NCBI RefSeq assembly: GCF_030651995.1
Contig: NZ_JAUSBN010000044.1
Location: 1-60,529, forward strand
Reading direction: 5' to 3'
Origin: Reyranella sp.
Lineage (GTDB): Bacteria; Pseudomonadota; Alphaproteobacteria; Reyranellales; Reyranellaceae
DNA: 60,529 nucleotides
Position numbers and translations under genes: made by a program
The notes under the pieces: model-generated
Databases searched by the model: none
The model's input: only the letters and a program-made list of their open reading frames with translations
Told to the model about the DNA's origin: nothing
In this document: in pieces, positions 51,039 to 59,213 of the stretch
Position numbering within the stretch: the first letter of the stretch is position 1
How the letters are laid out: each line of letters starts with the position of its first letter

Positions 51039-52087
51039 CAGGAGGCCGCCTGCTTCTCGACGTTCGCCACGATGCTGCGCCATTCCTCGAGTTCCGGCTT
51101 GCCGGGCTTGCGGGCGCCGAACATCAGCAGGATGTTGCGATTGCGCGCGTCGAAGGCCTCGATCGAGGTGACGATGCCGTCCTCGGTTGGCTTGCGCACC
51201 GAGAAGACACGCGCCACGCCGTCTTCGCGCAGGTGCATGTTGAAGTCGGGGTCGAGGACATTGAACCATCCGTGCGAATCGACCAGGCGCTTCACCGGGC
51301 CGGTATGGATCTGGATACAGCCGTGGCTGCCGACGAAGACCATGATCGGCGTGCCGTCCGCGGCCGCGGCCTCGAAGGCGCCGCGCAAGGCGCGCACCGG
51401 CAGTTCGCGGGCGAGATCCTCGCCGACCAGGCGCAGCGCCTGGACGCGGCCGACCTTGAACGTGCCCAGCATGCCGAAGAATTCGTGCGTGTCCTTCATG
51501 CCGAGCCAGGCCGTGCGCAGGCCCGCGACGTCGATCTCGGAATCGGGGCGATCCACCGCATCTTGGGTGCGCGCGCCGACCTTCATGTCGGGCGGCGTCG
51601 CCGCCGTGTAGCGCGCGATCAGCGCATCGAAGGCCGGCCGGTCCGTCTCTTGCGTGGCGTAGATCTTGTGCACCGCATCGCCGGCGCCGTCGAAGAACTG
51701 CAGGCTGAGCCGTTCGCCCTGCTGCAGCGGCTCGCGCACCGCGAAGCCGTGCTTCCACGAGCCGAGGAACAGGCGAAGGTCGATGTCCGGGCCGAGCACG
51801 ATCCCGTGCGGGGCCTTCACGTCCACGCCCTCGAAGCGGCCATGGCGCTCATGCACGCAATGTTCGTTGCGGGTCAGGCACATCACGCGGCCGACCTCCT
51901 GCATGTCGTTCAGGATGCCGCGCCAGTCGGCCTTCAGCGGGGTCGCGGTCCTGCCCACGCCCAGCGCCACCAGCTCGGCTTCACTGACGCCGAGCGTCAC
52001 CGCCGCGTCGCGGATGCGCAGCGCGGGCTTCTCGCTGCGCAGGGTGTTCCAACGGGCGGCAAGGTCCGTATTCGGGGATGAGAGCAT
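51038..52087 (-). CDS. hmuS: Haem-degrading factor HmuS (HemS/ChuS family)
   Basis: 349 residues with the duplicated HemS fold: first half ILNDMQEVGRVMCLTRNEHC and GIVLGPDIDLRLFLGSWKHG; second half GTPIMVFVGSHGCIQIHTGP, WFNVLDPDFNMHLREDGVAR. Haem-ligand His candidates are in VHERHG and SHGCIQIHTGP. Cytoplasmic haem oxygenase-like or carrier role. Twelve bases after tonB. Confidence 0.94.
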   Translation of the reverse strand: MLSSPNTDLAARWNTLRSEKPALRIRDAAVTLGVSEAELVALGVGRTATPLKADWRGILNDMQEVGRVMCLTRNEHCVHERHGRFEGVDVKAPHGIVLGPDIDLRLFLGSWKHGFAVREPLQQGERLSLQFFDGAGDAVHKIYATQETDRPAFDALIARYTAATPPDMKVGARTQDAVDRPDSEIDVAGLRTAWLGMKDTHEFFGMLGTFKVGRVQALRLVGEDLARELPVRALRGAFEAAAADGTPIMVFVGSHGCIQIHTGPVKRLVDSHGWFNVLDPDFNMHLREDGVARVFSVRKPTEDGIVTSIEAFDARNRNILLMFGARKPGKPELEEWRSIVANVEKQAAS

Positions 52088-52099
52088 CAGACTGTCCTT

Positions 52100-52948
52100 T
52101 CAACGAAGATGAAACCGAACCGGGATTTCGACCCAGGCGGCGACCGGGCGGCCGTCGCGCAGGGCCGGAAGGAAATGCCAGCCGCGCACCGCGGTGAGCG
52201 CGGCGCGGTCGAGCAGGGGGAAACTGCTGCTGCGCCAGACCATGATCTCGGCCGCGGTTCCGTCGGGTTGCAGGCGGACGCGCACCATGACCTCGCCCTG
52301 CTGGCCGAGCTCGATGGAGCGCGGCGGATAGACGGCCGGCGTGGGCGGAATGCGGAAACGCGGCTTTCCCTCGAACACGACGAGCGACGAGGAGGCGGCG
52401 GCCTGCTGCTGCGTGATGCTGGCGTTGCCGAGGTTGGGGGAGGGAGCCTTCGTGACCGCGGCCTGCGCCGTCGGGCGCGGCGCTGCCGCCGGCTTGGGCT
52501 GTGGCGGTTTGGGTTTGGGCGGCGCGACGGGCTTCATCTCGGCGGCAGTCGGCGGCGGCGGTTCATCCGGTGGGGGCAGATCGAGTTTGATCTCGGGTTC
52601 CGCGGCGGCGACCTCCTGCGGCGGCGGGGGTGGCTCCGGCTCGGGCTCCGGTGTCGCCTCGGTTTGCTCGACCGGCGTCGCCGGCGGCTCGGAAGGTTGC
52701 TGCGGTTCGGGGAGTGTTTCGGGCTGATCGGCTTCCGCCGCGGGTCCGGCGGTGGGCGCCGCGAGAGACAGCTCGACCATCAGGGCGGCCGGCTGGTCGT
52801 CGCTGGCGCTGCTGCCGGACATGCCGGCGAGGAGGAGGGGAACGATGGCCAGCCCGTGCAATGCAAGCGACAACGCCACCGGCACGCGAGGACCGCGTGC
52901 CGGTGGCGCCGGCTGTCGCTCGGCAGAGAGGGCTGCCGGGACTACCAT
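52100..52948 (-). CDS. tonB: TonB-family energy transducer dedicated to the haem operon
   Basis: 282 residues; ATG 52948 overlaps the hmuR stop. N-terminal TM (VALSLALHGLAIVPLLLAG), a long Pro/Glu and Pro/Lys periplasmic linker (about 75-160) and a C-terminal TonB domain (YPPRSIELGQQGEVMVRVRL, FPLLDRAALTAVRGWHFLPA). Links proton motive force to the haem receptor. ExbB and ExbD are not in the window and would be encoded elsewhere. Confidence 0.9.
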   Translation of the reverse strand: MVVPAALSAERQPAPPARGPRVPVALSLALHGLAIVPLLLAGMSGSSASDDQPAALMVELSLAAPTAGPAAEADQPETLPEPQQPSEPPATPVEQTEATPEPEPEPPPPPQEVAAAEPEIKLDLPPPDEPPPPTAAEMKPVAPPKPKPPQPKPAAAPRPTAQAAVTKAPSPNLGNASITQQQAAASSSLVVFEGKPRFRIPPTPAVYPPRSIELGQQGEVMVRVRLQPDGTAAEIMVWRSSSFPLLDRAALTAVRGWHFLPALRDGRPVAAWVEIPVRFHLR

Positions 52949-55185
52949 TTGGCCAGGAGGTTGACGCCGAAATACCGGCCGGGCTGGGCGTAGAGATCGA
53001 GCTGCGGATTGGTCGGCGAGATGCCGATCGTGTCCGGAGCATTCCAGTACTTGGCGTTGGTGATGTTGAACGCGCCGGCGTTGAACTTGAAGTGCTCGTT
53101 GACGACGTAGCCGACGGTGGCGTCGAGGTTGAAGTAGGCCGGCGCCTGGAAGTACGTCGGGCTGCTGACCTGGGTATGGGCCGCCGCCACCGTGCCGATG
53201 AGCTGCGCCGTGAGACCCTTGTCGAAGCCGTAGCGGATGCGTGCCTGCGTGGTCCAGGGTGACACCGAATCGACCGGCAGGCCGGTCCTTGTGTCGGTGC
53301 CCTGCGCGAAGGCGGTCCAGCCGGCGACCGCCCATTCCGGCGCGAAGCGGTACTCGCCGCGCGCCTCGATGCCCCAGATCGTCACGTTGGTGAGGTTGAC
53401 GTACTGGAACTGGGTGACCGGGCCGACCATGCCGACGACCGTGGTCTCGAGGAAGTTGTTGTAGAGGTTGTAGAAGCCGGTGAGCTGCCAGCTCGATCCG
53501 TTCTCGTACTTGCCGCGGAAGCCGACCTCGAAGGAATTGGCCGTCTCGGGCTTCAGATTGGCGTTGGGCAGGATCTGGTAGAACGCCGCGGCGTTGGTGA
53601 AGCCGAAGTTCGCGTTGTCGTACGGCGGCGCGCGGAAGCCCGTCGCATACTGGAAGTAGCCGGAATAGGTGTCGTTGAAGTGGTAGAGCAGGCCGAGCTT
53701 GGGCGAGGCCGAGACGTAGGTGGTGGCCGAGGGCACGGCGTTGAGCGTGGCGCCCGTCGAGTTCCAGAAGTACTTATCGGGATTGGGCGTCATGCTGTAG
53801 TAGTCGAGGCGCACCGCCGGCGTGATCTTCAGGCGCCCGCCCAGCGCGCTGATCTCGTCCTGCACGTAGATGCCGGCCTGCACCGTGTCGGTGTCGGGGA
53901 AGTTCTTGTTCGGATAGGTCTCGCCGCCCACGTTGTTCGTGGTGGCGCCGGTCGCGAGGGTGATCTGCGTCCTGTTGCGCGGCCGGGTCGTCGTCGTCCA
54001 GGAGAAGCTCGCGCCATAGGTGAAGAAGTTGTCGAGGCCGCCGATCTCGCGATCGGTGTGCATCTGCAGCTCGGCGCCGGTGACGTTCTGCGTGTAGTAG
54101 AACTGCGAGGTGCGGGCATTGCTCGGGACGATGCTGGTTGTTCCGCCGCGCAGCGTATAGGTATCGGCCTGGGTGTAGACCGAGTTGAAATAGGCGAGGA
54201 AGCTCAGCCGGTCGACGAAACCGATCGGCGCGTTGTGCTCCCACTGGGCGCTCAGTCGATAGGTGTTGGTGTAGTCCTGCCCCCACTCGTCGTAGATCCG
54301 CGCGAACAGGCTGGGGAAGGTGCCGACGGCGCTGAGCACGTTGGTGCTCTGGGCGCTCTGGTTGTAGGAGCCCGTGAGTCGGATCGTGTCGACTTCGGTG
54401 GGCTTGATGACCAGCTTGGCGAAGAAGTTGTTGTTGGACCAGGTCGTGGGGTTCGGGCTGACCGTGGTCTGCGCCGGCTGGTATTCCTGGCCGTCGCGTC
54501 GCGTGTAGATGCCCATGAACTCGACGTTGCCCGAGCGCACCGCACCGGTGAACGATTCGGAGAACTGCTGGTTGGCGCCGCTGTAGGCGGCCTTGGCGCT
54601 GGCATAGACGTCCTTGCCGCCGAGCATGTAGTCGCCGGGATCCTTGGTGGTGTAGGCCACCACGCCGCCGATCGCGTCGGATCCATAGAGCGCCGAGGCG
54701 GGGCCGCGGATGATCTCGACCCGCTTGATGTCCTCGAGGTCGGGTTGCTCGCGCGAGTAGGTGCCGGCGCCCTGGTTGCTGTCGGGGAAGTCGGGCGTTC
54801 GCATGCCGTCGACCATCAGCAGGACGCGATTGCCGCCGATGCCGCGGATCACGAAATTCTGGAAGCCGGCACGGTTCGGGTTGTTGCCGACGGTGACGCC
54901 GGGCTCGTTGCGGACGAGGTCGCGGACGTCCTGCATGTTCTCGCGATCGATGTTCTCGGTGGTGATCACCGACACGGTCGCCGGCACGTCCTCAAGCGCT
55001 CGCCGGCTGCGCATCGCGGCCGTCGTCACGGCGTCGAGCTGGGTGGGCACCGCCTGGGTGGCGGGCGGTGCCTGCGTCGGATCGGCGGTCGCCGGAACCG
55101 TCGGCGCTTGTGCCCAGGCGGGTAAGCTCAGAGGTGCACTGATAGCCGTTGTGGCCATCAGCGCGTAGACGGTGCGCAGCTTCAT
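52942..55185 (-). CDS. hmuR: TonB-dependent haem/haemoglobin receptor
   Basis: 747 residues. Signal peptide MKLRTVYALMATTAISAPLS ... AWAQ, TonB-box/plug with NFVIRGIGGNRVLLMVDGMR, RVEIIRGPASALYGSDAIGG, then a beta barrel ending in Phe-like Trp (VNLLAKW). The haem-receptor motif FRAP is present (GFRAPPYDNANFGF); the nearby NPNL is changed to NANL (LPNANLKPET). Outer membrane. Follows hemP by 111 bases, containing no gene. Confidence 0.94.
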   Translation of the reverse strand: MKLRTVYALMATTAISAPLSLPAWAQAPTVPATADPTQAPPATQAVPTQLDAVTTAAMRSRRALEDVPATVSVITTENIDRENMQDVRDLVRNEPGVTVGNNPNRAGFQNFVIRGIGGNRVLLMVDGMRTPDFPDSNQGAGTYSREQPDLEDIKRVEIIRGPASALYGSDAIGGVVAYTTKDPGDYMLGGKDVYASAKAAYSGANQQFSESFTGAVRSGNVEFMGIYTRRDGQEYQPAQTTVSPNPTTWSNNNFFAKLVIKPTEVDTIRLTGSYNQSAQSTNVLSAVGTFPSLFARIYDEWGQDYTNTYRLSAQWEHNAPIGFVDRLSFLAYFNSVYTQADTYTLRGGTTSIVPSNARTSQFYYTQNVTGAELQMHTDREIGGLDNFFTYGASFSWTTTTRPRNRTQITLATGATTNNVGGETYPNKNFPDTDTVQAGIYVQDEISALGGRLKITPAVRLDYYSMTPNPDKYFWNSTGATLNAVPSATTYVSASPKLGLLYHFNDTYSGYFQYATGFRAPPYDNANFGFTNAAAFYQILPNANLKPETANSFEVGFRGKYENGSSWQLTGFYNLYNNFLETTVVGMVGPVTQFQYVNLTNVTIWGIEARGEYRFAPEWAVAGWTAFAQGTDTRTGLPVDSVSPWTTQARIRYGFDKGLTAQLIGTVAAAHTQVSSPTYFQAPAYFNLDATVGYVVNEHFKFNAGAFNITNAKYWNAPDTIGISPTNPQLDLYAQPGRYFGVNLLAKW

Positions 55186-55296
55186 TTGAGCCAGGTCCCC
55201 AAGAATAAAAAAGGACGCCTGGCTTGCAGAATTCCCTCGCGGGACCGGCTGGCTGGGCAGTTTAGCCGAGGAGGGATGGCCCCTCGGGGTTTCGGA

Positions 55297-55479
55297 CTAT
55301 TTCGTCAGGATGAGTTTGTTCGAGGCGGTGAGGCGCAGTCGGTACATGACGGCGCCGTGGCGGATCACGAGTTCCCGCCGTCCCTGCAGGAGCGCGGCGC
55401 TGTCAACGGCGGGAACGGTCAATTCCAGCCTGTCGCTCTGCGCATCCAACACCCGAAGCGGACGGGTCATGTCGTTCAT
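55297..55479 (-). CDS. hemP: Hemin uptake protein HemP
   Basis: 60 residues from ATG 55479. Matches the small HemP family: LDAQSDRLELTVPAVDSAAL, then LQGRRELVIRHGAVMYRLRL and a closing TASNKLILTK. In other bacteria HemP/HmuP promotes expression of the haem receptor and binds DNA. First gene of the hmu operon; the Fur-box-like sequence lies 31 bases upstream. Confidence 0.93.
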   Translation of the reverse strand: MNDMTRPLRVLDAQSDRLELTVPAVDSAALLQGRRELVIRHGAVMYRLRLTASNKLILTK

Positions 55480-55509
55480 GGTGTCTCTCACTGCCCTCAA
55501 TAAAATAAT

Positions 55510-55531
55510 TTGCGAACGACTCTCAATTGCA
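55510..55531. promoter_or_regulatory. Fur-box-like palindrome between hemP and the divergent small genes
   Basis: The sequence reads TTGCGAACGAC then TCTCAATTGCA, a near match to the well-known Fur-site form TTGCGAATGATTCTCAATTGCA. It is centred in the 96-base gap between divergent start codons (55479 and 55576), so one regulator could control both transcripts. Fur in some alphaproteobacteria is replaced by Irr or Mur, so the acting protein is not certain. Confidence 0.8.
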
Positions 55532-55575
55532 TAGACTGTCGTTCCCGTCAAGCGCCTTCAACTTTCGGTGAGGTC

Positions 55576-56073
55576 ATGCAAACCATTCAGGAACAGCGGC
55601 TTAGCGCCTTGCAGAGCGACCCGAAGCCGGGCTGTGGGAACGCCGGTTGCGCCTGCGCCTTGCCGATCAGTGAACGGTTCGTGTTGTGGGCGCTGCGGCA
55701 ATGGCAGCAGGACCGCGCGCTGCCCCGCGAAGGCTCGATCCTCCATCGCGGCTTCAAGGTCGCGGGCGTTCTCGACGCCCTGCCGGATTTCGCGATCGCC
55801 ATGGACGCGTTCCTGTTCGGCGCACGGCGCGCCATGGAGATCCACGTGCCGACCTGCTCGAGCGTCAGCCACGATGAAGCGGTGATGGTCGCGCTCTGCG
55901 GTCTCGCCCAGGCCGATCATGACGGGCCGCTGCTGGCGTCGCTCGACATCATGATGGCGCCCACCGCCTCTCGCGTGGCCGCGATCCGGCTGAAGGCCTT
56001 TGCCGTCGCGCTCGCCGGCGCGGGCCTCAGGATCGCTCCGGCGGCCGGTGCCGCCGCCGGTCGTCTCAATTGA
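55576..56073 (+). CDS. Cys-rich unknown protein divergent from the hmu operon
   Basis: 165 residues from ATG 55576 (GGTGAGG upstream). N-terminal Cys cluster C20, C25, C27 (KPGCGNAGCAC) plus Cys in HVPTCSSVSHDE and MVALCGLAQ; no signal peptide. The body is helical. Such Cys spacing could bind Fe-S or metal, but I do not recognise the family. Its promoter shares the Fur-like box, so iron control is likely. Overlaps the next frame by its TGA. Confidence 0.72.
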   Translation: MQTIQEQRLSALQSDPKPGCGNAGCACALPISERFVLWALRQWQQDRALPREGSILHRGFKVAGVLDALPDFAIAMDAFLFGARRAMEIHVPTCSSVSHDEAVMVALCGLAQADHDGPLLASLDIMMAPTASRVAAIRLKAFAVALAGAGLRIAPAAGAAAGRLN

Positions 56074-56084
56074 AAGCCACCGTC

Positions 56085-56342
56085 ATGACCGCACCGATGC
56101 CCGATCGCCTCACCGACCTGCAGCACGCCATGCGCGTGATCGCGGATGCCGTCGAAGGCCTGCCCGCGGAGTGCCGCGATCTCGCCGGCAACGCGTTGCT
56201 CAATGTCGCCGCCGAGGCCGTGGCCCAGGATGTCGGCTGCACCGAAGCCGGACGCATATTCGCCCGGCTCGGCGATCTCCTGTCGCGCGGCCTGCAGCCG
56301 CCGGCCCAGGAGGCGGTCTCCCTGTCCGGCTTCGATGCATGA
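56085..56342 (+). CDS. Small helical protein, unknown (hmu-divergent operon)
   Basis: 85 residues from ATG 56085; a TTG at 56070 overlapping the previous stop would give 90. Mostly helical (LQHAMRVIADAVEGLPAECR, LLNVAAEAVAQDVGCTEAGR) with two Cys. No family recognised. Its stop overlaps the ATG of the next gene, supporting that it is real and co-translated. Confidence 0.6.
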   Translation: MTAPMPDRLTDLQHAMRVIADAVEGLPAECRDLAGNALLNVAAEAVAQDVGCTEAGRIFARLGDLLSRGLQPPAQEAVSLSGFDA

Positions 56343-56692
56343 CGGTCGATTTCGCCCGCACGATACCGATCCTCGCCTCCCTCGACATCGCCGAGACCAG
56401 CGCCTTCTATGTCGACTGGCTGAGCTTCGCGGTCGGCTATCGGGACGGCAGCTACCTGATCGTCAAACGCGACGACATGGAACTGCATTTCTGGAAGACG
56501 GACGATCGGCGGTTTCCCGAGAACACGTCCTGCTACATCCGCGGCGGCCAGGTCGCCGCGCTCCACGCGGAGTACACCGCGCGCGGCGTGCCCAACCTGT
56601 CCCTCTTCCTGGTGCGACCGTGGAACATGAAGGAATTCTACATCCACGATCCGCACGGCAACCTGCTGAAGTTCGGCTGCGGCGAATGGTGA
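56339..56692 (+). CDS. VOC-superfamily (bleomycin-resistance-like) protein
   Basis: 117 residues; ATG overlaps the preceding stop (ATGA). Single VOC module pair: FARTIPILASLDIAETSAFY, VKRDDMELHFWKTDDRRF, and FYIHDPHGNLLKFGCGEW, with H in ELHFW and E/H near the end as possible metal ligands. Annotated relatives are bleomycin- or small-molecule-binding proteins. Third gene of the Fur-box-facing operon; its 3' end nearly meets kup (5-base gap). Confidence 0.85.
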   Translation: MTVDFARTIPILASLDIAETSAFYVDWLSFAVGYRDGSYLIVKRDDMELHFWKTDDRRFPENTSCYIRGGQVAALHAEYTARGVPNLSLFLVRPWNMKEFYIHDPHGNLLKFGCGEW

Positions 56693-56696
56693 GACG

Positions 56697-58595
56697 TTAG
56701 ATCTCGATGCGGCTGCCCAGTTCGACCACGCGGTTGGTCGGCAGGCCGAAGAAGTCGCCGGCGCTGGCCGAGAAACGCGACAAGGTGAGGAAGAGCTTCT
56801 CCTGCCACCGCGGCAGCAGCGGTTTGCTGGCGTCCACATAGGTGTTGCGGCCGATGAAGTAGGACGTGCGCATCGGGTCGAAGGGTATGCCCTTGTCCTC
56901 GAGCAGGACGAGGGCGCTCGGCACGTCGGGCTGCTCCATGAAGCCGTAATGCAGCACGACCCGGTGCACGCCCTTCCCGAGATGCGTGACCTGGCTTCGG
57001 CCTTCGGACGACACGAAGGGGATATCGGCGACCTCGATGCTCAGCAGCACGACGTGCTCGTGCAGCACCTCGTTGTGCTTCAGATTGTGCATCAGCGAGC
57101 GCGGCGCATTGGTGGAGGTGGCGGTGAGGTAGACGGCGGTGCCCTGTGGCCGGTGTACGCGCGCCGGATTGATGCTCTCGAGCAGCGTCTCCAGCGGCAA
57201 TGCATCGTCCTGCTCGCGCTTGGCCACGGCCGCCCGGCCGGTCAGCCAGGTCCACATGCAGAGGAAGATCACGGCGGCGATCGCCAGCGGCACCCATCCA
57301 CCGTCGAGGAACTTCAGCATGTTGGAGCAGAGCAGGGCCAGGTCGACCGCAATGAAGGCGCCGAACACGAGGATGCTGAGCGGCCAGCCCCACTTCCAGT
57401 ACCGCACGGCCAGAACGAACACCAACGTGCTGGTGATCAGCATCGTGCCGGTGACGGCGATGCCATAGGCCGAAGCGAGATTGGTCGACGACTTGAACGC
57501 CAAGATCAGGATGACGACGCCCAGCATCTGCAGCCAGTTCACCACCGGGAGGTAGACCTGCCCGAACTCGCTGGCCGAGGTGTGCTGGATGTGGACTCTC
57601 GGGCTGAGGCCGAGCAGCGCTGCCTGCTTGGCCATCGAGAAGGCGCCCGAGATCGTGGCTTGCGAGGCGATCACCGTGGCCGCGGTGGCGAGGCCGACCA
57701 GCGGATAGAGCGCCCAGTCGGGGGCGAGGTTGAAGAACGGATTGGCGAGCGCGCTCGGGTCGCTCAGGATCAGGGCGCCCTGCCCATAGTAGTTGAGCAG
57801 CAGCGCCGGCAGCACGAGGCCGAGCCAGGCGAGCCGGATGGGCTTGGCACCGAAATGGCCCATGTCGGCGTACAGCGCCTCGGCGCCGGTGATGGCGAGC
57901 GTGATCGCGCCCAGTGCGACGAAGGCCACGATCTTCTCGCGCATGGCGAAGCCCACGGCATGGTGCGGCGAGAGTGCCGCCAGCACGTCCGGGCGCTGTA
58001 CGATCTGGTGCGCGCCGAGTGCTGCCAGCACGACGAACCAGAGCAGTGTTATCGGCCCGAACCATTTGCCGATGCCGCTGGTGCCGAAATGCTGGACCGA
58101 GAACAGCGCGACGATGACGCCGATCGCAATCGGGATGACCATCGGCTGGAAGGCCGGGGTGGCGACGGTCAGTCCCTCGACGGCGCTCAGCACCGAGATG
58201 GCGGGCGTGAGCAGGCAGTCGCCGTAGAACAGGGCCGCACCGGCAATGCCCAGCATGAGATACAAGCGACGGCGCCAGTGCGACGCGATGTTCGCCTGGC
58301 TGGAGACCAGCGCCATCAGCGCCAGCACGCCTCCCTCGCCCTTGTTGTCGGCACGCATGACCACGGCCACGTATTTCAGCGTGACGACGACGATCAATGC
58401 CCATGTAATGAGCGACAGCATGCCCAGCACGTTGTCGTGCGTGGGCTGGATGCCGGTGTACTCGCTGAAGCACTCCTTGACCGTGTAGAGCGGGCTGGTG
58501 CCGATGTCGCCGAAGACGACTCCGAGAGCGGCCAGGGTCAGTGCCGCCCGGCGCCGCCGGCCGGCGGGTTCGATCACAGTGCCGCTGGCGGCCAT
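56697..58595 (-). CDS. kup: Potassium uptake protein, KUP family
   Basis: 632 residues from ATG 58595. About twelve spans with the KUP signature ALGVVFGDIGTSPLYTVKEC at the first helix, then KYVAVVMRADNKGEGGVLAL, GFAMREKIVAFVALGAITLA and a cytoplasmic C-terminal domain ending VVELGSRIEI. Low-affinity K+/H+ symport in family members. The in-frame TTG 27 bases upstream is less likely. Stands alone. Confidence 0.94.
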   Translation of the reverse strand: MAASGTVIEPAGRRRRAALTLAALGVVFGDIGTSPLYTVKECFSEYTGIQPTHDNVLGMLSLITWALIVVVTLKYVAVVMRADNKGEGGVLALMALVSSQANIASHWRRRLYLMLGIAGAALFYGDCLLTPAISVLSAVEGLTVATPAFQPMVIPIAIGVIVALFSVQHFGTSGIGKWFGPITLLWFVVLAALGAHQIVQRPDVLAALSPHHAVGFAMREKIVAFVALGAITLAITGAEALYADMGHFGAKPIRLAWLGLVLPALLLNYYGQGALILSDPSALANPFFNLAPDWALYPLVGLATAATVIASQATISGAFSMAKQAALLGLSPRVHIQHTSASEFGQVYLPVVNWLQMLGVVILILAFKSSTNLASAYGIAVTGTMLITSTLVFVLAVRYWKWGWPLSILVFGAFIAVDLALLCSNMLKFLDGGWVPLAIAAVIFLCMWTWLTGRAAVAKREQDDALPLETLLESINPARVHRPQGTAVYLTATSTNAPRSLMHNLKHNEVLHEHVVLLSIEVADIPFVSSEGRSQVTHLGKGVHRVVLHYGFMEQPDVPSALVLLEDKGIPFDPMRTSYFIGRNTYVDASKPLLPRWQEKLFLTLSRFSASAGDFFGLPTNRVVELGSRIEI

Positions 58596-58683
58596 CGTTC
58601 GGTCAACTCTCCCCTTGGACAATTGATCCTAGCGGCGAATTCCGGGACGCTGCAGTCCAGAATTCGTAACAAAGGAGGAAACG

Positions 58684-59076
58684 ATGGCCGAGAGCGAGAA
58701 TTACAAGAAGGGTAGCGAAATGAGGGCGAATCTCATGGGGGAGAAATTCGCCGCCGACATGAACAAGTCGGTCTACGACGACCCCATGATGCAGAAATTC
58801 GGCGACTACGCCCGCGAGGCAGTCTTCGGCATGCTGTGGTCGCGTCCCGGCCTCGACCTCAAGACCAAGACGCTGATCTGCGTCATTTCCGACACCGCCC
58901 AGGCACGCTGGCCGGAACTCGCGATCCATCTTCGCATGGCCCGTCGCCAGGGCTGGACGGAGGATGAATTGTCCGAGGCGCTGATGCATCTTTGCGGCTA
59001 TATCGGCCTGCCGTCGGTGCGCGAGGCCATGCTCACCGCCAAGGAAGTGTTCGAGGAACTGCGCAAGGAAGGTTGA
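58684..59076 (+). CDS. Carboxymuconolactone decarboxylase-family protein
   Basis: 130 residues. CMD fold: LKTKTLICVISDTAQARWPE, LAIHLRMARRQGWTEDELSE and LMHLCGYIGLPSVREAM. The AhpD-type Cys-x2-Cys is absent, so this is closer to the decarboxylase-like than peroxidase-reductant members. A perfect ribosome site AAAGGAGG lies just upstream. Function not fixed by context; divergent from kup. Confidence 0.9.
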   Translation: MAESENYKKGSEMRANLMGEKFAADMNKSVYDDPMMQKFGDYAREAVFGMLWSRPGLDLKTKTLICVISDTAQARWPELAIHLRMARRQGWTEDELSEALMHLCGYIGLPSVREAMLTAKEVFEELRKEG

Positions 59077-59084
59077 TCGGAGGA

Positions 59085-59211
59085 ACCTCACCCTGAGGAG
59101 CGGCCGCAGGCCGCGTCTCGAAGGGTAGGCACCCGCACTGTGGCCCGTCCTTCGAGACGGCCGCAGAGTTTACCCCGAGGCAGTCGAGGGGCGGCCTCCT
59201 CAGGACGAGGG
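59085..59211. repeat. Dispersed palindromic repeat, copy E (long-arm variant)
   Basis: Left CCTCACCCTGAGGAGC, inner arms GTCTCGAAGGGTAGGCAC / CGTCCTTCGAGACGG, then the extra segment AGAGTTTACCCCGAGG and right arm CCTCCTCAGGACGAGG. The extra segment is the inverse of that in copy C. The right end runs into the purC start, supplying GAGG upstream of the ATG. Confidence 0.88.
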
Positions 59212-59213
59212 AT

